63,877 nt of DNA from Dechloromonas aromatica (nom. nud.) (GTDB taxonomy: Bacteria; Pseudomonadota; Gammaproteobacteria; Burkholderiales; Rhodocyclaceae). A model generated the notes under the pieces. It was given only the letters and a program-made list of their open reading frames with translations, did no database searches and was not told the origin of the DNA. Positions 1 through 8,953 of the stretch are shown piece by piece. The translations under genes were made by a program, and so were the position numbers. How positions within the stretch are numbered: the stretch's first letter is position 1; each line of letters starts with the position of its first letter. The stretch is taken from contig JAFIHA010000060.1 of the NCBI GenBank assembly GCA_017848965.1, positions 1 through 63,877 of the forward strand. The letters are read 5' to 3'.

Positions 1-11
1 CACACAAGTTT

Positions 12-128
12 CGCTTGGCGGCAATAGCCTTCTGGACCCACCCCTTCCCTTCCCGAACAGGACCGTGAAACAGAATCGCGCCGATGATAGTGAGCACCTC
101 GCTCGCGAAAGTAGGTCACCGCCAGGCT
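12..128 (+). rRNA. rrf: 5S ribosomal RNA
   Basis: The sequence has the full 5S layout. A 5' arm (GCTTGGC, 13-19) pairs with the 3' arm (GCCAGGC, 121-127), and between them lie the typical internal segments CCCTTCCCGAAC and GATGATAGTG, with GCGAAAGTAGGTCA near the 3' end. The exact ends are approximate by one or two bases. It is the last gene of an rRNA operon whose 16S and 23S genes lie outside the window to the left. Confidence 0.95.
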
Positions 129-136
129 CCCATTCC

Positions 137-171
137 AAAAGGCCCCTCCTAGCTTCTAGGCGGGGCCTTTT
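137..171 (+). terminator. intrinsic terminator of the rRNA operon
   Basis: A long stem starts just after the 5S gene. AAAAGGCCCC (137-146) pairs with GGGGCCTTTT (162-171), and the inner CCTAG/CTAGG extends the helix. The T-rich 3' arm completes a classical Rho-independent terminator that separates the rRNA operon from htpG. Confidence 0.9.
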
Positions 172-216
172 GCCGTCTACGCGCCGGGTAAATCAAAGAA
201 AATTTGCCCTGGGTGG

Positions 217-244
217 CTTGAAATACGCTGGCTCATCCCCAACT
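217..244 (+). promoter_or_regulatory. sigma-32 heat-shock promoter of htpG
   Basis: CTTGAAA (217-223) and CCCCAACT (237-244) are separated by 13 bases. This matches the known RpoH consensus (CTTGAAA, 11-16 bases, CCCCATNT) except at the sixth base of the -10 element. It lies 40 bases before the htpG start codon, as expected for a heat-shock promoter. Heat induction is inferred from the motif. Confidence 0.8.
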
Positions 245-283
245 CCTGAGTACTTTTTGATACCTCGATTGGGAGTTTGACGC

Positions 284-2206
284 ATGTCCGAATCAGCAAC
301 CGCCAGCCGCGAAACCCTCGGCTTCCAGACGGAAGTCAAGCAACTGCTGCACCTGATGATCCATTCCTTGTACAGCAACAAGGAAATCTTCCTGCGCGAA
401 CTGGTCTCCAACGCTTCCGACGCCTGCGACAAGTTGCGCTTCGAGGCGTTGAACAACGCCGCGCTCTATGGCGACGACAGCGAACTGAAGATCCGCATCG
501 CCTTCGACAAGGCGGCGCGCACGATCACCATTTCCGACAACGGCATCGGTCTGAGCCGTGAGGAAGCGATTGCCCATCTCGGCACCATTGCCAAGTCCGG
601 GACCAAGGAATTCTTCTCTGCGCTGACCGGCGATCAGGCCAAGGATGCGCATCTGATCGGCCAGTTCGGCGTCGGTTTCTATTCTTCCTTCATCGTTGCC
701 GACAAGGTGACGGTGATTTCCCGTCGCGCCGGCCTGGACGCCGCTCAGGCGGTGCGCTGGGAGTCGGCCGGTGAGGGCGACTACACCGTCGAGATGGTCG
801 ACAAGGCCAGCCGCGGTACTGACGTCATCCTGCATCTGCGCGACGGCGAGGATGATTTCCTGAATAGCTGGAAGCTCAAGTCGATCATCCGCAAGTACTC
901 CGATCACATCACCCTGCCTATCCTGATGAAGAAGGAGGAGTGGGACCAGGAGAAGGGCGAGCAGGTCGTCAGTGACGAAGACGAGACGGTCAACCAGGCC
1001 AACGCCCTCTGGGCGCGCAGCAAATCCGAGATCAGCGACGAGCAGTACGCCGAGTTCTACAAGCACGTCGCACACGATTTCGAGGAGCCGCTGTGCTGGA
1101 CCCACGCCAAGGTCGAGGGCAAGCAGGAGTACACGCAGCTGCTCTACATCCCGGCGCGCGCGCCGTTCGATCTCTGGGACCGCAACGCCCGCCACGGCAT
1201 CAAGCTCTACGTCCGACGCGTCTTCATCATGGACGACGCCGAGAAGCTGATGCCGCTCTACCTGCGCTTCGTGCGCGGTGTCGTCGATTCCGCCGACCTG
1301 CCGCTCAACGTTTCGCGCGAGATCCTGCAGGAATCGAAGGATATCGACAACATCCGCTCCGGCTGCACGCGCAAGGTGCTCGCCATGCTCGAAGGCATGG
1401 CGAGCAGCGATGACGCGGCGGAAAAGGAGAAGTACGCCAAGTTCTGGGAAGCCTTCGGTGCTGTGCTCAAGGAAGGCGTCGGCGAGGACTTCGCGAACAA
1501 GGACAAGATCGCCGGCCTGTTGCGTTTCGCCTCGACCCATGGCGACGGCGACAAGCAGGTGGTCTCGCTGGCCGACTACATCGGCCGCATGAAGGAAGGC
1601 CAGGAGAAGATCTACTACGTCACCGCCGACAGTTTCAACGCGGCCAAGAACAGCCCGCATCTGGAAATCTTCCGCAAGAAGGGCATCGAAGTCCTCCTCC
1701 TCTCCGACCGTGTCGACGAATGGGTGGTCGGTCACCTCACCGAGTTCGAGGGCAAGTCCCTGCAATCGGTGGCGAAGGGCGGGCTCGATCTGGGCCAACT
1801 GGAAGACGAAGCCGAGAAGAAGGAAGCCGAAAAGGCGGCCGACGAGTTCAAGGAACTGCTCGACAAGGTCAAGGGCGCGCTCGGCGAGCGCGTCAAGGAA
1901 GTGCGCATCACGCATCGTCTGACCGATTCGCCGTCCTGCCTGGTTGCCGACGAGCACGATCCCTCGGGTAACCTGGCCCGCATGCTGAAGGCAGCCGGTC
2001 AGCCGATTCCCGCCGCGAAGCCGATCCTCGAAATCAACCCGCAGCACCCGGCGGTCCTCCGTCTGAAGTACGAAGAAAGCCGTTTCGACGATTGGGCGGC
2101 CCTGCTCTTCGAGCAGGCGCAACTGGCCGAAGGCGGCCAGCTCGACGACCCGGCCGGTTTCGTCAAGCGCATCAACGACCTGATGCTGGCGCTTTCCGCC
2201 AAGTAA
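284..2206 (+). CDS. htpG: Molecular chaperone HtpG (bacterial Hsp90)
   Basis: This cytosolic ATP-dependent Hsp90 chaperone assists late folding and protects proteins during stress. The 640-residue length is normal for HtpG. The N-terminal GHKL ATPase domain shows the helix with NASDACDKL, the DNGIGLS nucleotide-binding loop and the GQFGVGFYS lid segment. The middle domain contains the conserved [11 protein letters not shown] stretch, and a C-terminal dimerisation domain follows. The ATG at 284 is preceded by a GGGAG ribosome-binding site. A sigma-32-type promoter stands directly upstream and a hairpin terminator directly downstream, so it is probably transcribed alone as a heat-shock gene. 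Confidence 0.98.
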   Translation: MSESATASRETLGFQTEVKQLLHLMIHSLYSNKEIFLRELVSNASDACDKLRFEALNNAALYGDDSELKIRIAFDKAARTITISDNGIGLSREEAIAHLGTIAKSGTKEFFSALTGDQAKDAHLIGQFGVGFYSSFIVADKVTVISRRAGLDAAQAVRWESAGEGDYTVEMVDKASRGTDVILHLRDGEDDFLNSWKLKSIIRKYSDHITLPILMKKEEWDQEKGEQVVSDEDETVNQANALWARSKSEISDEQYAEFYKHVAHDFEEPLCWTHAKVEGKQEYTQLLYIPARAPFDLWDRNARHGIKLYVRRVFIMDDAEKLMPLYLRFVRGVVDSADLPLNVSREILQESKDIDNIRSGCTRKVLAMLEGMASSDDAAEKEKYAKFWEAFGAVLKEGVGEDFANKDKIAGLLRFASTHGDGDKQVVSLADYIGRMKEGQEKIYYVTADSFNAAKNSPHLEIFRKKGIEVLLLSDRVDEWVVGHLTEFEGKSLQSVAKGGLDLGQLEDEAEKKEAEKAADEFKELLDKVKGALGERVKEVRITHRLTDSPSCLVADEHDPSGNLARMLKAAGQPIPAAKPILEINPQHPAVLRLKYEESRFDDWAALLFEQAQLAEGGQLDDPAGFVKRINDLMLALSAK

Positions 2207-2208
2207 GC

Positions 2209-2230
2209 AAACGGGGCCACGGCCCCGTTT
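2209..2230 (+). terminator. terminator after htpG
   Basis: AAACGGGGCC and GGCCCCGTTT form a near-perfect stem around a 1-2 base apex, ending in TTTCTTTC. It begins just after the htpG stop and ends six bases before the next start codon, so it may also lie in the leader of the small downstream gene. Confidence 0.75.
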
Positions 2231-2235
2231 CTTTC

Positions 2236-2463
2236 ATGCAGGCCAAAGATCTCGAACTGCTGGTCCAGTGGACGATGCCCTACGGCAAGTACAAGGGGCG
2301 TCTGCTCGCTGACCTGCCCGGGCATTACCTCGCCTGGTTCGCCCGCGAAGGTTTTCCGGAGGGCGAACTCGGGCGGCTGCTTGCCCTGATGCATGAGCTT
2401 GATCACAATGGCCTCAGCGGCTTGCTCGCACCACTGCGCCAGAAGGGCGTAAAAGGGTTTTAA
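2236..2463 (+). CDS. DUF3820 family small protein
   Basis: This 75-residue protein carries the DUF3820 signature: a short helix, then MPYGKYKGRLLADLP, then an aromatic segment HYLAWFAREGFP and a C-terminal helix. The family is widespread in proteobacteria and has been annotated as a putative quorum-sensing-regulated factor, but no biochemical role is established. The ATG sits six bases after the htpG terminator hairpin with no obvious Shine-Dalgarno sequence. Expression could come from read-through of htpG or from an unseen promoter. The family call is firm; the function is unknown. Confidence 0.8.
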   Translation: MQAKDLELLVQWTMPYGKYKGRLLADLPGHYLAWFAREGFPEGELGRLLALMHELDHNGLSGLLAPLRQKGVKGF

Positions 2464-2531
2464 AAGCAGAACCGGGGCATGTTTTTGGGCTATAGTCGCA
2501 AGCTGTTTTTCTGGCTCGGGCAGGCCCAAGA

Positions 2532-4325
2532 ATGGATTCGACGCAAGACAGCGCAGTACATGAGCATCGTCTTTCCCTGGCGGAAGTGCTCGAAATGGCC
2601 ATCGCCGATGGCTTGGTCGAGAGCGAGGCGGCAGAGGCGCTGAAGATCGAGCGCAAGCTGCACGGCAACAAGGTCCATCCGCTGATCGTCATCGCCGACC
2701 AGAAGTGGCGCACCCCGTCGGCACCAGTCAAACTCCTGACGCTCGACGTGCTGACCGAATGGCTGGCGGCGCGCTGCGGGCTCGATTATTTCCATATCGA
2801 TCCGCTGAAGATCGACTTCACCGGCATTGGCGAAGTGATGTCCAGCGCCTACGCCGGGCGTTTCGGCATCCTGCCGGTGCAGGTGACGACGCGCGAGGTG
2901 GTGGTGGCCACCGCCGAGCCCTTCCTGCGCGAATGGGAGGGCGAACTGCGCCAGATCCTGCGCAAGGACATCCGCCGGGTGATGGCCAATCCCGAGGACA
3001 TCGGCCGTTATCTGATCGAATTCTTCAACCTCGCCCGCTCGGTCAAGAAGGCTTCCGCCAAGGGCGAGGTGACCAGCGGGCTGTCGAGTTTCGAGCAACT
3101 GGTCGAACTCGGCAAGGGCAACCGGCAATACGATGCCAACGACCAGCACATCGTCCATATCGTCGACTGGCTGTGGCAGTACGCCTTCGACCAGCGGGCC
3201 TCCGACATCCACATCGAGCCGCGGCGCGACCTCGGCATCGTCCGCTTCCGCATCGACGGCGTGTTGCATCAGGTCTACCAGATACCGATGACGGTGATGA
3301 ACGCGATGACCAGCCGCATCAAGCTGCTCGGGCGTATGGACGTGATCGAGAAACGGCGGCCGCAGGACGGGCGGATCAAGACCCGGACGCCGGGCGGTCA
3401 GGAAGTGGAATTGCGCCTGTCGACCCTGCCGACGGCGTTCGGCGAAAAACTGGTGATGCGCATCTTCGATCCGGAAGTGCTGGTCCGCGATTTCCGCTCG
3501 CTCGGTTTTTCGCAGGACGACCAGGCACGCTGGCAGCAGATGACGGCGCTGCCCAATGGCATCGTCCTGGTCACCGGGCCGACCGGTTCTGGCAAGACGA
3601 CGACGCTCTATACGACTTTGAAGCACCTGGCGACGCCGGAAGTGAACGTGTGCACGATCGAAGACCCGATCGAAATGGTCGAGCCGGCGTTCAACCAGAT
3701 GCAGGTGCATCCGGCGATCGGGCTCGATTTCGCCGACGGCGTGCGCGCCCTGATGCGGCAGGACCCGGACATCATCATGATCGGCGAAATCCGCGATCTG
3801 GCGACCGCCGAAATGGCGATCCAGGCGGCGTTGACCGGCCACCTGGTGCTGTCCACGCTGCACACCAACGATGCGCCGGCGGCGATCACGCGCATGCTCG
3901 ATCTCGGTGTGCCGGCCTACCTGATCAATTCGACGCTGCTCGGCGTCATGGCGCAGCGACTGGTACGCACCCTCTGTCCGCACTGCAAGAAGAGCCTGCC
4001 GATCAACGAGGAAGAACGCGCCGCCTGGCGGGCACTGGTGCAGCCCTGGAAGGCGGCTGAGCCAACCCATCTGTTTCACGCCGTCGGTTGCCTGGAATGC
4101 CGGATGACCGGCTACAGCGGGCGCGTCGGTGTCTACGAAATCCTGCTCAACTCGCCGGAAGTCCGGCGCCTGATCCGGCCCAACCTGGAAATTCCCCGCT
4201 TGCGTGACCAATCCTTCCGCGAAGGCATGCGCCCCTTGCGCATTTCCGGCGCCCTGAAGGTCGCCCAGGGGCTGACTACGATGGAAGAACTGATCAAGCA
4301 GGTACCGCCCGCCGAAGATCTCTGA
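2532..4325 (+). CDS. GspE/PulE/PilB-type secretion or pilus assembly ATPase
   Basis: This is a hexameric cytoplasmic ATPase of the type II secretion/type IV pilus family, 597 residues. Visible motifs in order are an N-terminal GspE/MshE-like domain (about 60-150), Walker A GPTGSGKTTTLYT near 350, an Asp box, Walker B region MIGEIRDLATAEMA, the His box STLHTNDA, and a four-cysteine zinc module (CPHCK and CLEC) near the C-terminus. All catalytic elements look intact. No other gsp or pil gene lies nearby, so its partner machine must be encoded elsewhere and it cannot be assigned to GspE or PilB from context. A TATAGT-like -10 at 2491 may drive it. Confidence 0.9.
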   Translation: MDSTQDSAVHEHRLSLAEVLEMAIADGLVESEAAEALKIERKLHGNKVHPLIVIADQKWRTPSAPVKLLTLDVLTEWLAARCGLDYFHIDPLKIDFTGIGEVMSSAYAGRFGILPVQVTTREVVVATAEPFLREWEGELRQILRKDIRRVMANPEDIGRYLIEFFNLARSVKKASAKGEVTSGLSSFEQLVELGKGNRQYDANDQHIVHIVDWLWQYAFDQRASDIHIEPRRDLGIVRFRIDGVLHQVYQIPMTVMNAMTSRIKLLGRMDVIEKRRPQDGRIKTRTPGGQEVELRLSTLPTAFGEKLVMRIFDPEVLVRDFRSLGFSQDDQARWQQMTALPNGIVLVTGPTGSGKTTTLYTTLKHLATPEVNVCTIEDPIEMVEPAFNQMQVHPAIGLDFADGVRALMRQDPDIIMIGEIRDLATAEMAIQAALTGHLVLSTLHTNDAPAAITRMLDLGVPAYLINSTLLGVMAQRLVRTLCPHCKKSLPINEEERAAWRALVQPWKAAEPTHLFHAVGCLECRMTGYSGRVGVYEILLNSPEVRRLIRPNLEIPRLRDQSFREGMRPLRISGALKVAQGLTTMEELIKQVPPAEDL

Positions 4326-4381
4326 GTCTTGCCGGACCGGGCGACCCGCAAAGAGACGCCCGCGCGTCGGGCGGCGTCATT

Positions 4382-5560
4382 TCAGCCTTCCGCCCGGGCG
4401 GTGACGATGCCTTGCTGGGCGGCCCATAGTCCGACATCCTCGCGGCGGATGGCGGCGGCCATCAGGCCGGGGAACTGGTCAGGTGAGCAGGCAAAGGAGG
4501 GGACGCCGAGGGCGGCCAGCTTGGCGGCCAGGCGATGGTCGTAGGCCGGGGCGCCTTCGTCGCTCAGTGCCAGCAGGGTGATCACCTGGACGCCGGACTG
4601 GACCAGTTCGCTGGCGCGCTGCAACAGGTTCTGTTCGACGCCGCCTTCGTAGAGGTCGGAAATCAGCACCATGATGGTGTTGCGCGGGTCGCGGACCAGC
4701 GACTGGCAATAGCCGACCGCCCGGTTGATGTCGGTGCCGCCGCCGAGTTGCACGCCGAACAGGAGTTCGACCGGGTCGCTCAGTTGTTCGGTGAGGTCGA
4801 CGACGGCGGTGTCGAAGACCACCATGTGCGTCCTGACCGCCGGCAGCGAGGCCATCACCGCGCCGAAAATGCTCGAATAGACGACCGAGGCGGCCATCGA
4901 GCCGCTCTGGTCGATGCACAGGATGACTTCGCGCTGCGTGCGCCGGCTCTTGCGACCGTAGCCGATCAGGGTTTCCGGGATGATGCTGCGATGGCTTTCC
5001 TGCCAGTGCCGGAGGTTGGCGCGGATGGTGCGGTTCCAGTCGATTTCGGCATGCCGTGGCCGGCGGTTGCGGACTGCCCGGTTGAGGGCGCCGGTGACCG
5101 CGCTGCGTAGCGGTTCCTCCAGCTTCTTCATCAACGCGTCGACCACCTTGCTGACCACGGTGCGCGCGGTATCGCGGGTTTTCGCCGGGATCACGCCGCG
5201 CAGCGAGATCAGGGTGGCGACCAGGTGCACATCGGGCTGCACGGCTTCGAGCATTTCCGGCTGGAAGAGCATGCTCTTGAGGTCGAGGCGCTCGAAGGCG
5301 TCCTTCTGCATGACCTGGACCACGGAGGCCGGGAAGTAGCGGCGGATGTCGCCCAGCCAGCGGGCGACGCGCGGCGACGAGGCGCCGCTGCCGCCGCGCA
5401 GGCCGCCCGGTTCGTCGGCGTCGTAGAGCGCGCTCAGCGCTTCGTCGATGCGCAGGTCGTCGCCGGCCAGCAAACCGCTGCAGGCGGTTTCGGCCGCAGC
5501 GCCGAGGACCAGGCGCCAGCGCCGCTGGCGGGCCGCATCGGGGTGGGTGTTGTCGTTCAT
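4382..5560 (-). CDS. vWA-domain (MIDAS) protein of the MoxR/SWIM cluster, YehP-like
   Basis: The last gene of the five-gene operon is 392 residues long. Residues 1-210 are an alpha-helical region of unknown role. Residues about 212-385 form a von Willebrand A domain with a complete metal-ion-dependent adhesion site: DQSGS at 217-221, the conserved Thr in GGGTDINRA, and the Asp in LISDLYEGG. In known MoxR-vWA pairs such as RavA-ViaA or NorQ-NorD, the vWA protein links the AAA+ ring to its client. The start overlaps the end of the DUF5682 gene by four bases (ATGA), so the two are translationally coupled. It resembles E. coli YehP in family and neighbourhood. The client is unknown. Confidence 0.85.
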   Translation of the reverse strand: MNDNTHPDAARQRRWRLVLGAAAETACSGLLAGDDLRIDEALSALYDADEPGGLRGGSGASSPRVARWLGDIRRYFPASVVQVMQKDAFERLDLKSMLFQPEMLEAVQPDVHLVATLISLRGVIPAKTRDTARTVVSKVVDALMKKLEEPLRSAVTGALNRAVRNRRPRHAEIDWNRTIRANLRHWQESHRSIIPETLIGYGRKSRRTQREVILCIDQSGSMAASVVYSSIFGAVMASLPAVRTHMVVFDTAVVDLTEQLSDPVELLFGVQLGGGTDINRAVGYCQSLVRDPRNTIMVLISDLYEGGVEQNLLQRASELVQSGVQVITLLALSDEGAPAYDHRLAAKLAALGVPSFACSPDQFPGLMAAAIRREDVGLWAAQQGIVTARAEG

Positions 5561-7857
5561 GATTCGATTCCCAGCAGCAGGCGCAGCAGTGGCAAGGGTT
5601 TTTCGGCGCGCGTCGCATCCCAGTCGGCCAGGATGGTCTTGGGAGCGGCACCCTGGCGGCCGGCGCGTTCGCCGAGCTGACGACGCTCCGGCATGCTGAA
5701 GGCGGCGAAGGCGCGCCGCAGCAGCGGCAGTTCGCGGGTGAAGCTGTCGTCGCTCAGGCCGGCCAGCCAGTCATCGACCATGCCCCACAACTGCGGGTCG
5801 TGCAGCAGCACCATGCCGCTTCGGTTGAGGAAGCCGTCGAGCCAGGCGGCGGCCGGTCCCGGCTCGTTGCCGACCGATAGCGCCTGGCTCATGGCCTGCG
5901 CCGTCTGTTCCGGGCTGGCGAGCTGTTCGTCGAAACGCAGGCGGCTGGCCAGGCCGCAAATCAGCCCGTGGCAACTGCCAAGCTGGGTCAGGTGCTGCAG
6001 GGCCTGCTGCCATTCCTCGAGCAGGTTCTGGCGGCCGAGCAGGCGCAGTGCCTGGTGCGTCGCGACGAGATGTTCGCGCATCGTTTCGGCGGCCGCGTCG
6101 TCGAGCGCCGCGCAGGCGCCGGGCAGGCCGATGGCGGCGCGCGGCACGAGGCGGTCGAGCAGGTGTTCGACCATGCCGGCGTCGGTCTGGCGGACGTTGC
6201 CGTAGCGCGCGACATTGACCAGCGGCGGCACGGCGGCCATCAGTTGCTGCACGTCGCTGGCAATGGCGGCGAGGTTTTCCAGGGCCTGGGAAACCGGGGC
6301 GATGGCTTCTTCGAGGTCGGCGAGCAGGACCTGGTTCACCAGTTCGGAAAGCTCGGGCAGGCTGTCGGCCGCCTGCGCCCGGTCGATCGCCCGGTTGCCG
6401 GCGGCCTGGCGCACGCTGTTGCCCCAGCGGCTGGCGTCGATCAGCGCGATGACCAGTTCCGGGTCCCATTGCAGGGTCCAGATTTCGTGGAAGCTGCCCT
6501 TGGCGCTGCGCCCGGTCCGGCTCAGACTGCCCCAGCCGATGTCGAGCAGGTTGAGGCGGTGCAGCAGGTGGCTGCGCGCCAGGTCGTTGGCCTGGCGCAG
6601 GTCGAGATCGAGCGTTTTCTGCGTCGCTTCCGCTTTCAGGCGCAGGCTTTTCTGCTGTTGCGCCAGGTCGCGTTGCAGGGGGACGGCCGGTGCCGTTTCC
6701 GGTGTGCGGCCGAGGCGGTCGCCGACGATCATCTGCCGGCGGATCAACTGCATCGGCGCGTCGTCGCCCATGCAGACGACGGTGCGCAAGGCTTCGTCGA
6801 GTTCGTCGAGGCCGGGTTGCGGGCGCTCGCGCAGGGCGGCCAGAGCTTCGGCCAGGCGGACGGCTTCGATGATGTGGGCCGACGAACAATCGAGACCGTC
6901 GTCGCGGAACAGCCGGGCGGCCCGCGCCAGCCAGCCGATGGCGCGGTCGCCGGCGCTCTGCCAGAGGTGTTCGTACCAGCCGGGCGAGGCGACGCCGGCC
7001 CCGTAACCGCTGGCGAAACTGAGGTTGTGGTAGGACCAGGGCACCCAGGTGGCGGCGACCTTGATCTTGGCCAGCCCCTTGAGCAGCTCGTTGTCGACCT
7101 TGACCGGCGGCATCTCGGCCAGCGCCGGCACGTGCCAGGCGCCGCAGACCACGGCGATACGCTGGAAGCCTTCCTTCTGGGCCTGGCGCAGGCATTTGCG
7201 CATGTGCGCCTCGCGCAGGGCTTCGCGTTGTTCGGCGAGGGCGGTGCGAACGCGTGCTGGCGCTTCGTTGCGCACGCTGCTCATCGCCTCGCGGATGGCG
7301 GCGAACAGTTCGAGGCTGTCGCCGCGTTCCTCGACCATGTGGTTCCACCAGGCTTCGCCATCGCCGTAACCGGCGGCGCGGCCCAGCCAGTCGAGCGGAT
7401 CGCCGCTCGGCCCGGCATCCCCGGCGTCATCTTCGGGTGCGATTTCAGCGTCGCCGTGCGGCGCGAGCGCTTCCGTCTCCGCCGCCGGTGTTTCGCCGCC
7501 AGCCTCTGTCTCGTCCGGACGGGGCAGCGCGAACTGGTGGGCGGCTGGCAGGTCGATGAAGCGGGCCGGAATCTGGCGTTCCAGCGCGAAACGCAGGGCA
7601 TTCCATTCCGGCGAGAAAGCGGCGAAGGGGTAGAAGGCCGCCTCGCGGGCATCGTCGGGGTTGTAGACGAGCAGGGCGACCGGCGGCACCAGGCCTTCGT
7701 CGAGCAGCAAGGCCAGCATCTCCTCGCCGTCGGGCGGGCCTTCGACGAGCAGGCAGTCGGGTTGCAGTTCTTCGAGCGCGCGCAGCAGGCTGCGGGCGCA
7801 GCCCGGCCCGTGGTGGCGGATGCCGAACAGGTGGAAGGGGGAAGTGGCTTCGGCCAT
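5557..7857 (-). CDS. DUF5682 family protein (YehM-like), probable TraB/EreA-type fold
   Basis: This large cytoplasmic protein (766 residues) belongs to DUF5682, the family of E. coli YehM. The N-terminal 250 residues carry a suggestive motif series: GIRHHGPG at 12-19, LLVEGPPDG at 37-44, RFIDLP near 99-104, REAHM at 214-218 and VVCGAWHVPAL at 236-246. The order and spacing resemble the TraB/TIKI and EreA/ChaN superfamily (GxxH, xVEG, ERDxxM, GxxH), which includes metal-dependent hydrolases; that link is my inference. Residues 120-150 are a low-complexity acidic insert. The C-terminal two thirds are helical without recognised domains. It lies five bases after the AAA+ gene and overlaps the vWA gene. 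Confidence 0.8.
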   Translation of the reverse strand: MAEATSPFHLFGIRHHGPGCARSLLRALEELQPDCLLVEGPPDGEEMLALLLDEGLVPPVALLVYNPDDAREAAFYPFAAFSPEWNALRFALERQIPARFIDLPAAHQFALPRPDETEAGGETPAAETEALAPHGDAEIAPEDDAGDAGPSGDPLDWLGRAAGYGDGEAWWNHMVEERGDSLELFAAIREAMSSVRNEAPARVRTALAEQREALREAHMRKCLRQAQKEGFQRIAVVCGAWHVPALAEMPPVKVDNELLKGLAKIKVAATWVPWSYHNLSFASGYGAGVASPGWYEHLWQSAGDRAIGWLARAARLFRDDGLDCSSAHIIEAVRLAEALAALRERPQPGLDELDEALRTVVCMGDDAPMQLIRRQMIVGDRLGRTPETAPAVPLQRDLAQQQKSLRLKAEATQKTLDLDLRQANDLARSHLLHRLNLLDIGWGSLSRTGRSAKGSFHEIWTLQWDPELVIALIDASRWGNSVRQAAGNRAIDRAQAADSLPELSELVNQVLLADLEEAIAPVSQALENLAAIASDVQQLMAAVPPLVNVARYGNVRQTDAGMVEHLLDRLVPRAAIGLPGACAALDDAAAETMREHLVATHQALRLLGRQNLLEEWQQALQHLTQLGSCHGLICGLASRLRFDEQLASPEQTAQAMSQALSVGNEPGPAAAWLDGFLNRSGMVLLHDPQLWGMVDDWLAGLSDDSFTRELPLLRRAFAAFSMPERRQLGERAGRQGAAPKTILADWDATRAEKPLPLLRLLLGIES

Positions 7858-7862
7858 GGGGC

Positions 7863-8942
7863 TCAGTTCTGTTCCCGGCAGGCGCGGTAGAGATCCTTCC
7901 AGTCGTTGCGTTCCTTCATCACCGTTTCCTGGTATTCACGCCAGACCACCGCATCCTGCACCGGGTCCTTGACGATGGCGCCGACCAGGCTGGCGGCGAT
8001 GTCGCCGGCGCGCAGCACGCCGTCGCCGAAATGGCCGGCCAGGGCCATGCCGCTGTTGATTACCGAAATTGCTTCGGCGGTGCTCAGGGTGGCGCTGGAA
8101 GTCTTGAGCTTGGTCTTGCCGTCTTCGGTCTGGCCGTTGCGCAGTTCGCGGAAAATCTGCACCACCCGGCGCACCTCCTTGAGGGCCGGCGGTTCGCCCG
8201 GCAGTTGCAGGGCCCGGCCGAGTTCGGCGACGCGCTTGCTGACGATGCTGACTTCCTCGTCCTCGCTCGCCGGCACCGGCAGGATGACCGTGTTGAAGCG
8301 CCGTTTCAGGGCGCTCGACAGTTCGTTGATGCCCTTGTCGCGGTTGTTGGCCGTGGCAATCACGTTGAAGCCGCGTACCGCCTGGGTTTCGCTGCCGAGT
8401 TCCGGTACCGGCAGTGATTTTTCCGAGAGGATGGTGATCAGGGTGTCCTGGACGTCGGCCGGAATCCGCGTCAGTTCCTCGACGCGGGCGGTCTTGCCCT
8501 GTTCCATGGCGCGCATCAGCGGGCTGGGAACGAGTGCCGCCTTGGACGGTCCCTTGGCCAGCAGTTCGGCGTAGTTCCAGCCGTAACGCAATTGTTCCTC
8601 GCTGGTACCGGCAGTGCCCTGGATCAGCATGGTCGAATCGCCGCTCACCGCTGCCGCCAGGTGTTCCGACACCCAGGACTTGGCGGTGCCCGGCACGCCG
8701 AAGAGGAGCAGGGCGCGGTCGGTGGCCAGCGTGGCGATGGCGGTCTCCATCAGGCGCCGGTTGCCGATGTACTTGGCGCTGACCTGGAAACCGTTGGCCA
8801 GCGTGCCGCCCATCAGGTATTCGGCCACCGCCCAGGGCGAAAGCACCCAGTTTTCGGGGCGTTCGCGGTTATCCGCCTTCTTCAGTTCTTCAAGTTCTTC
8901 GGCGAATTGTTGTTCGGCATGCTGGCGCAGGGTTTGGCTCAT
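7863..8942 (-). CDS. MoxR-type AAA+ ATPase, YehL-like
   Basis: This 359-residue AAA+ ATPase is the motor of the cluster. The P-loop is GVPGTAKS at 82-89, with Ala where most Walker A motifs have Gly, as also seen in RavA-type MoxR proteins. The Walker B position reads RVEELTR (153-159), with Glu where Asp is usual. ANNRDKG serves as sensor 1 and the arginine-finger region SALKRRF follows. The start was set at MSQTLRQ because the longer open frame upstream is only the antisense of the DUF5691 gene. It is the middle gene of the operon, 11 bases after DUF5691. MoxR ATPases usually remodel or insert cofactors into clients with a vWA partner. Confidence 0.88.
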   Translation of the reverse strand: MSQTLRQHAEQQFAEELEELKKADNRERPENWVLSPWAVAEYLMGGTLANGFQVSAKYIGNRRLMETAIATLATDRALLLFGVPGTAKSWVSEHLAAAVSGDSTMLIQGTAGTSEEQLRYGWNYAELLAKGPSKAALVPSPLMRAMEQGKTARVEELTRIPADVQDTLITILSEKSLPVPELGSETQAVRGFNVIATANNRDKGINELSSALKRRFNTVILPVPASEDEEVSIVSKRVAELGRALQLPGEPPALKEVRRVVQIFRELRNGQTEDGKTKLKTSSATLSTAEAISVINSGMALAGHFGDGVLRAGDIAASLVGAIVKDPVQDAVVWREYQETVMKERNDWKDLYRACREQN

Positions 8943-8953
8943 GTTGGTTTCCG

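Noticed and set aside
293..2122. Long minus-strand open frame (609 codons) opposite htpG, and similar ones opposite the GspE-like, DUF5682, katG and RND genes
   Set aside because: These are antisense frames kept open by GC-rich third positions. They have no family motifs or ribosome-binding sites and lie exactly over well-supported genes.
4326..4381. Terminator between the GspE-like and vWA genes
   Set aside because: A GC-rich imperfect stem exists, but it is bulged and there is no T-tract on either strand.
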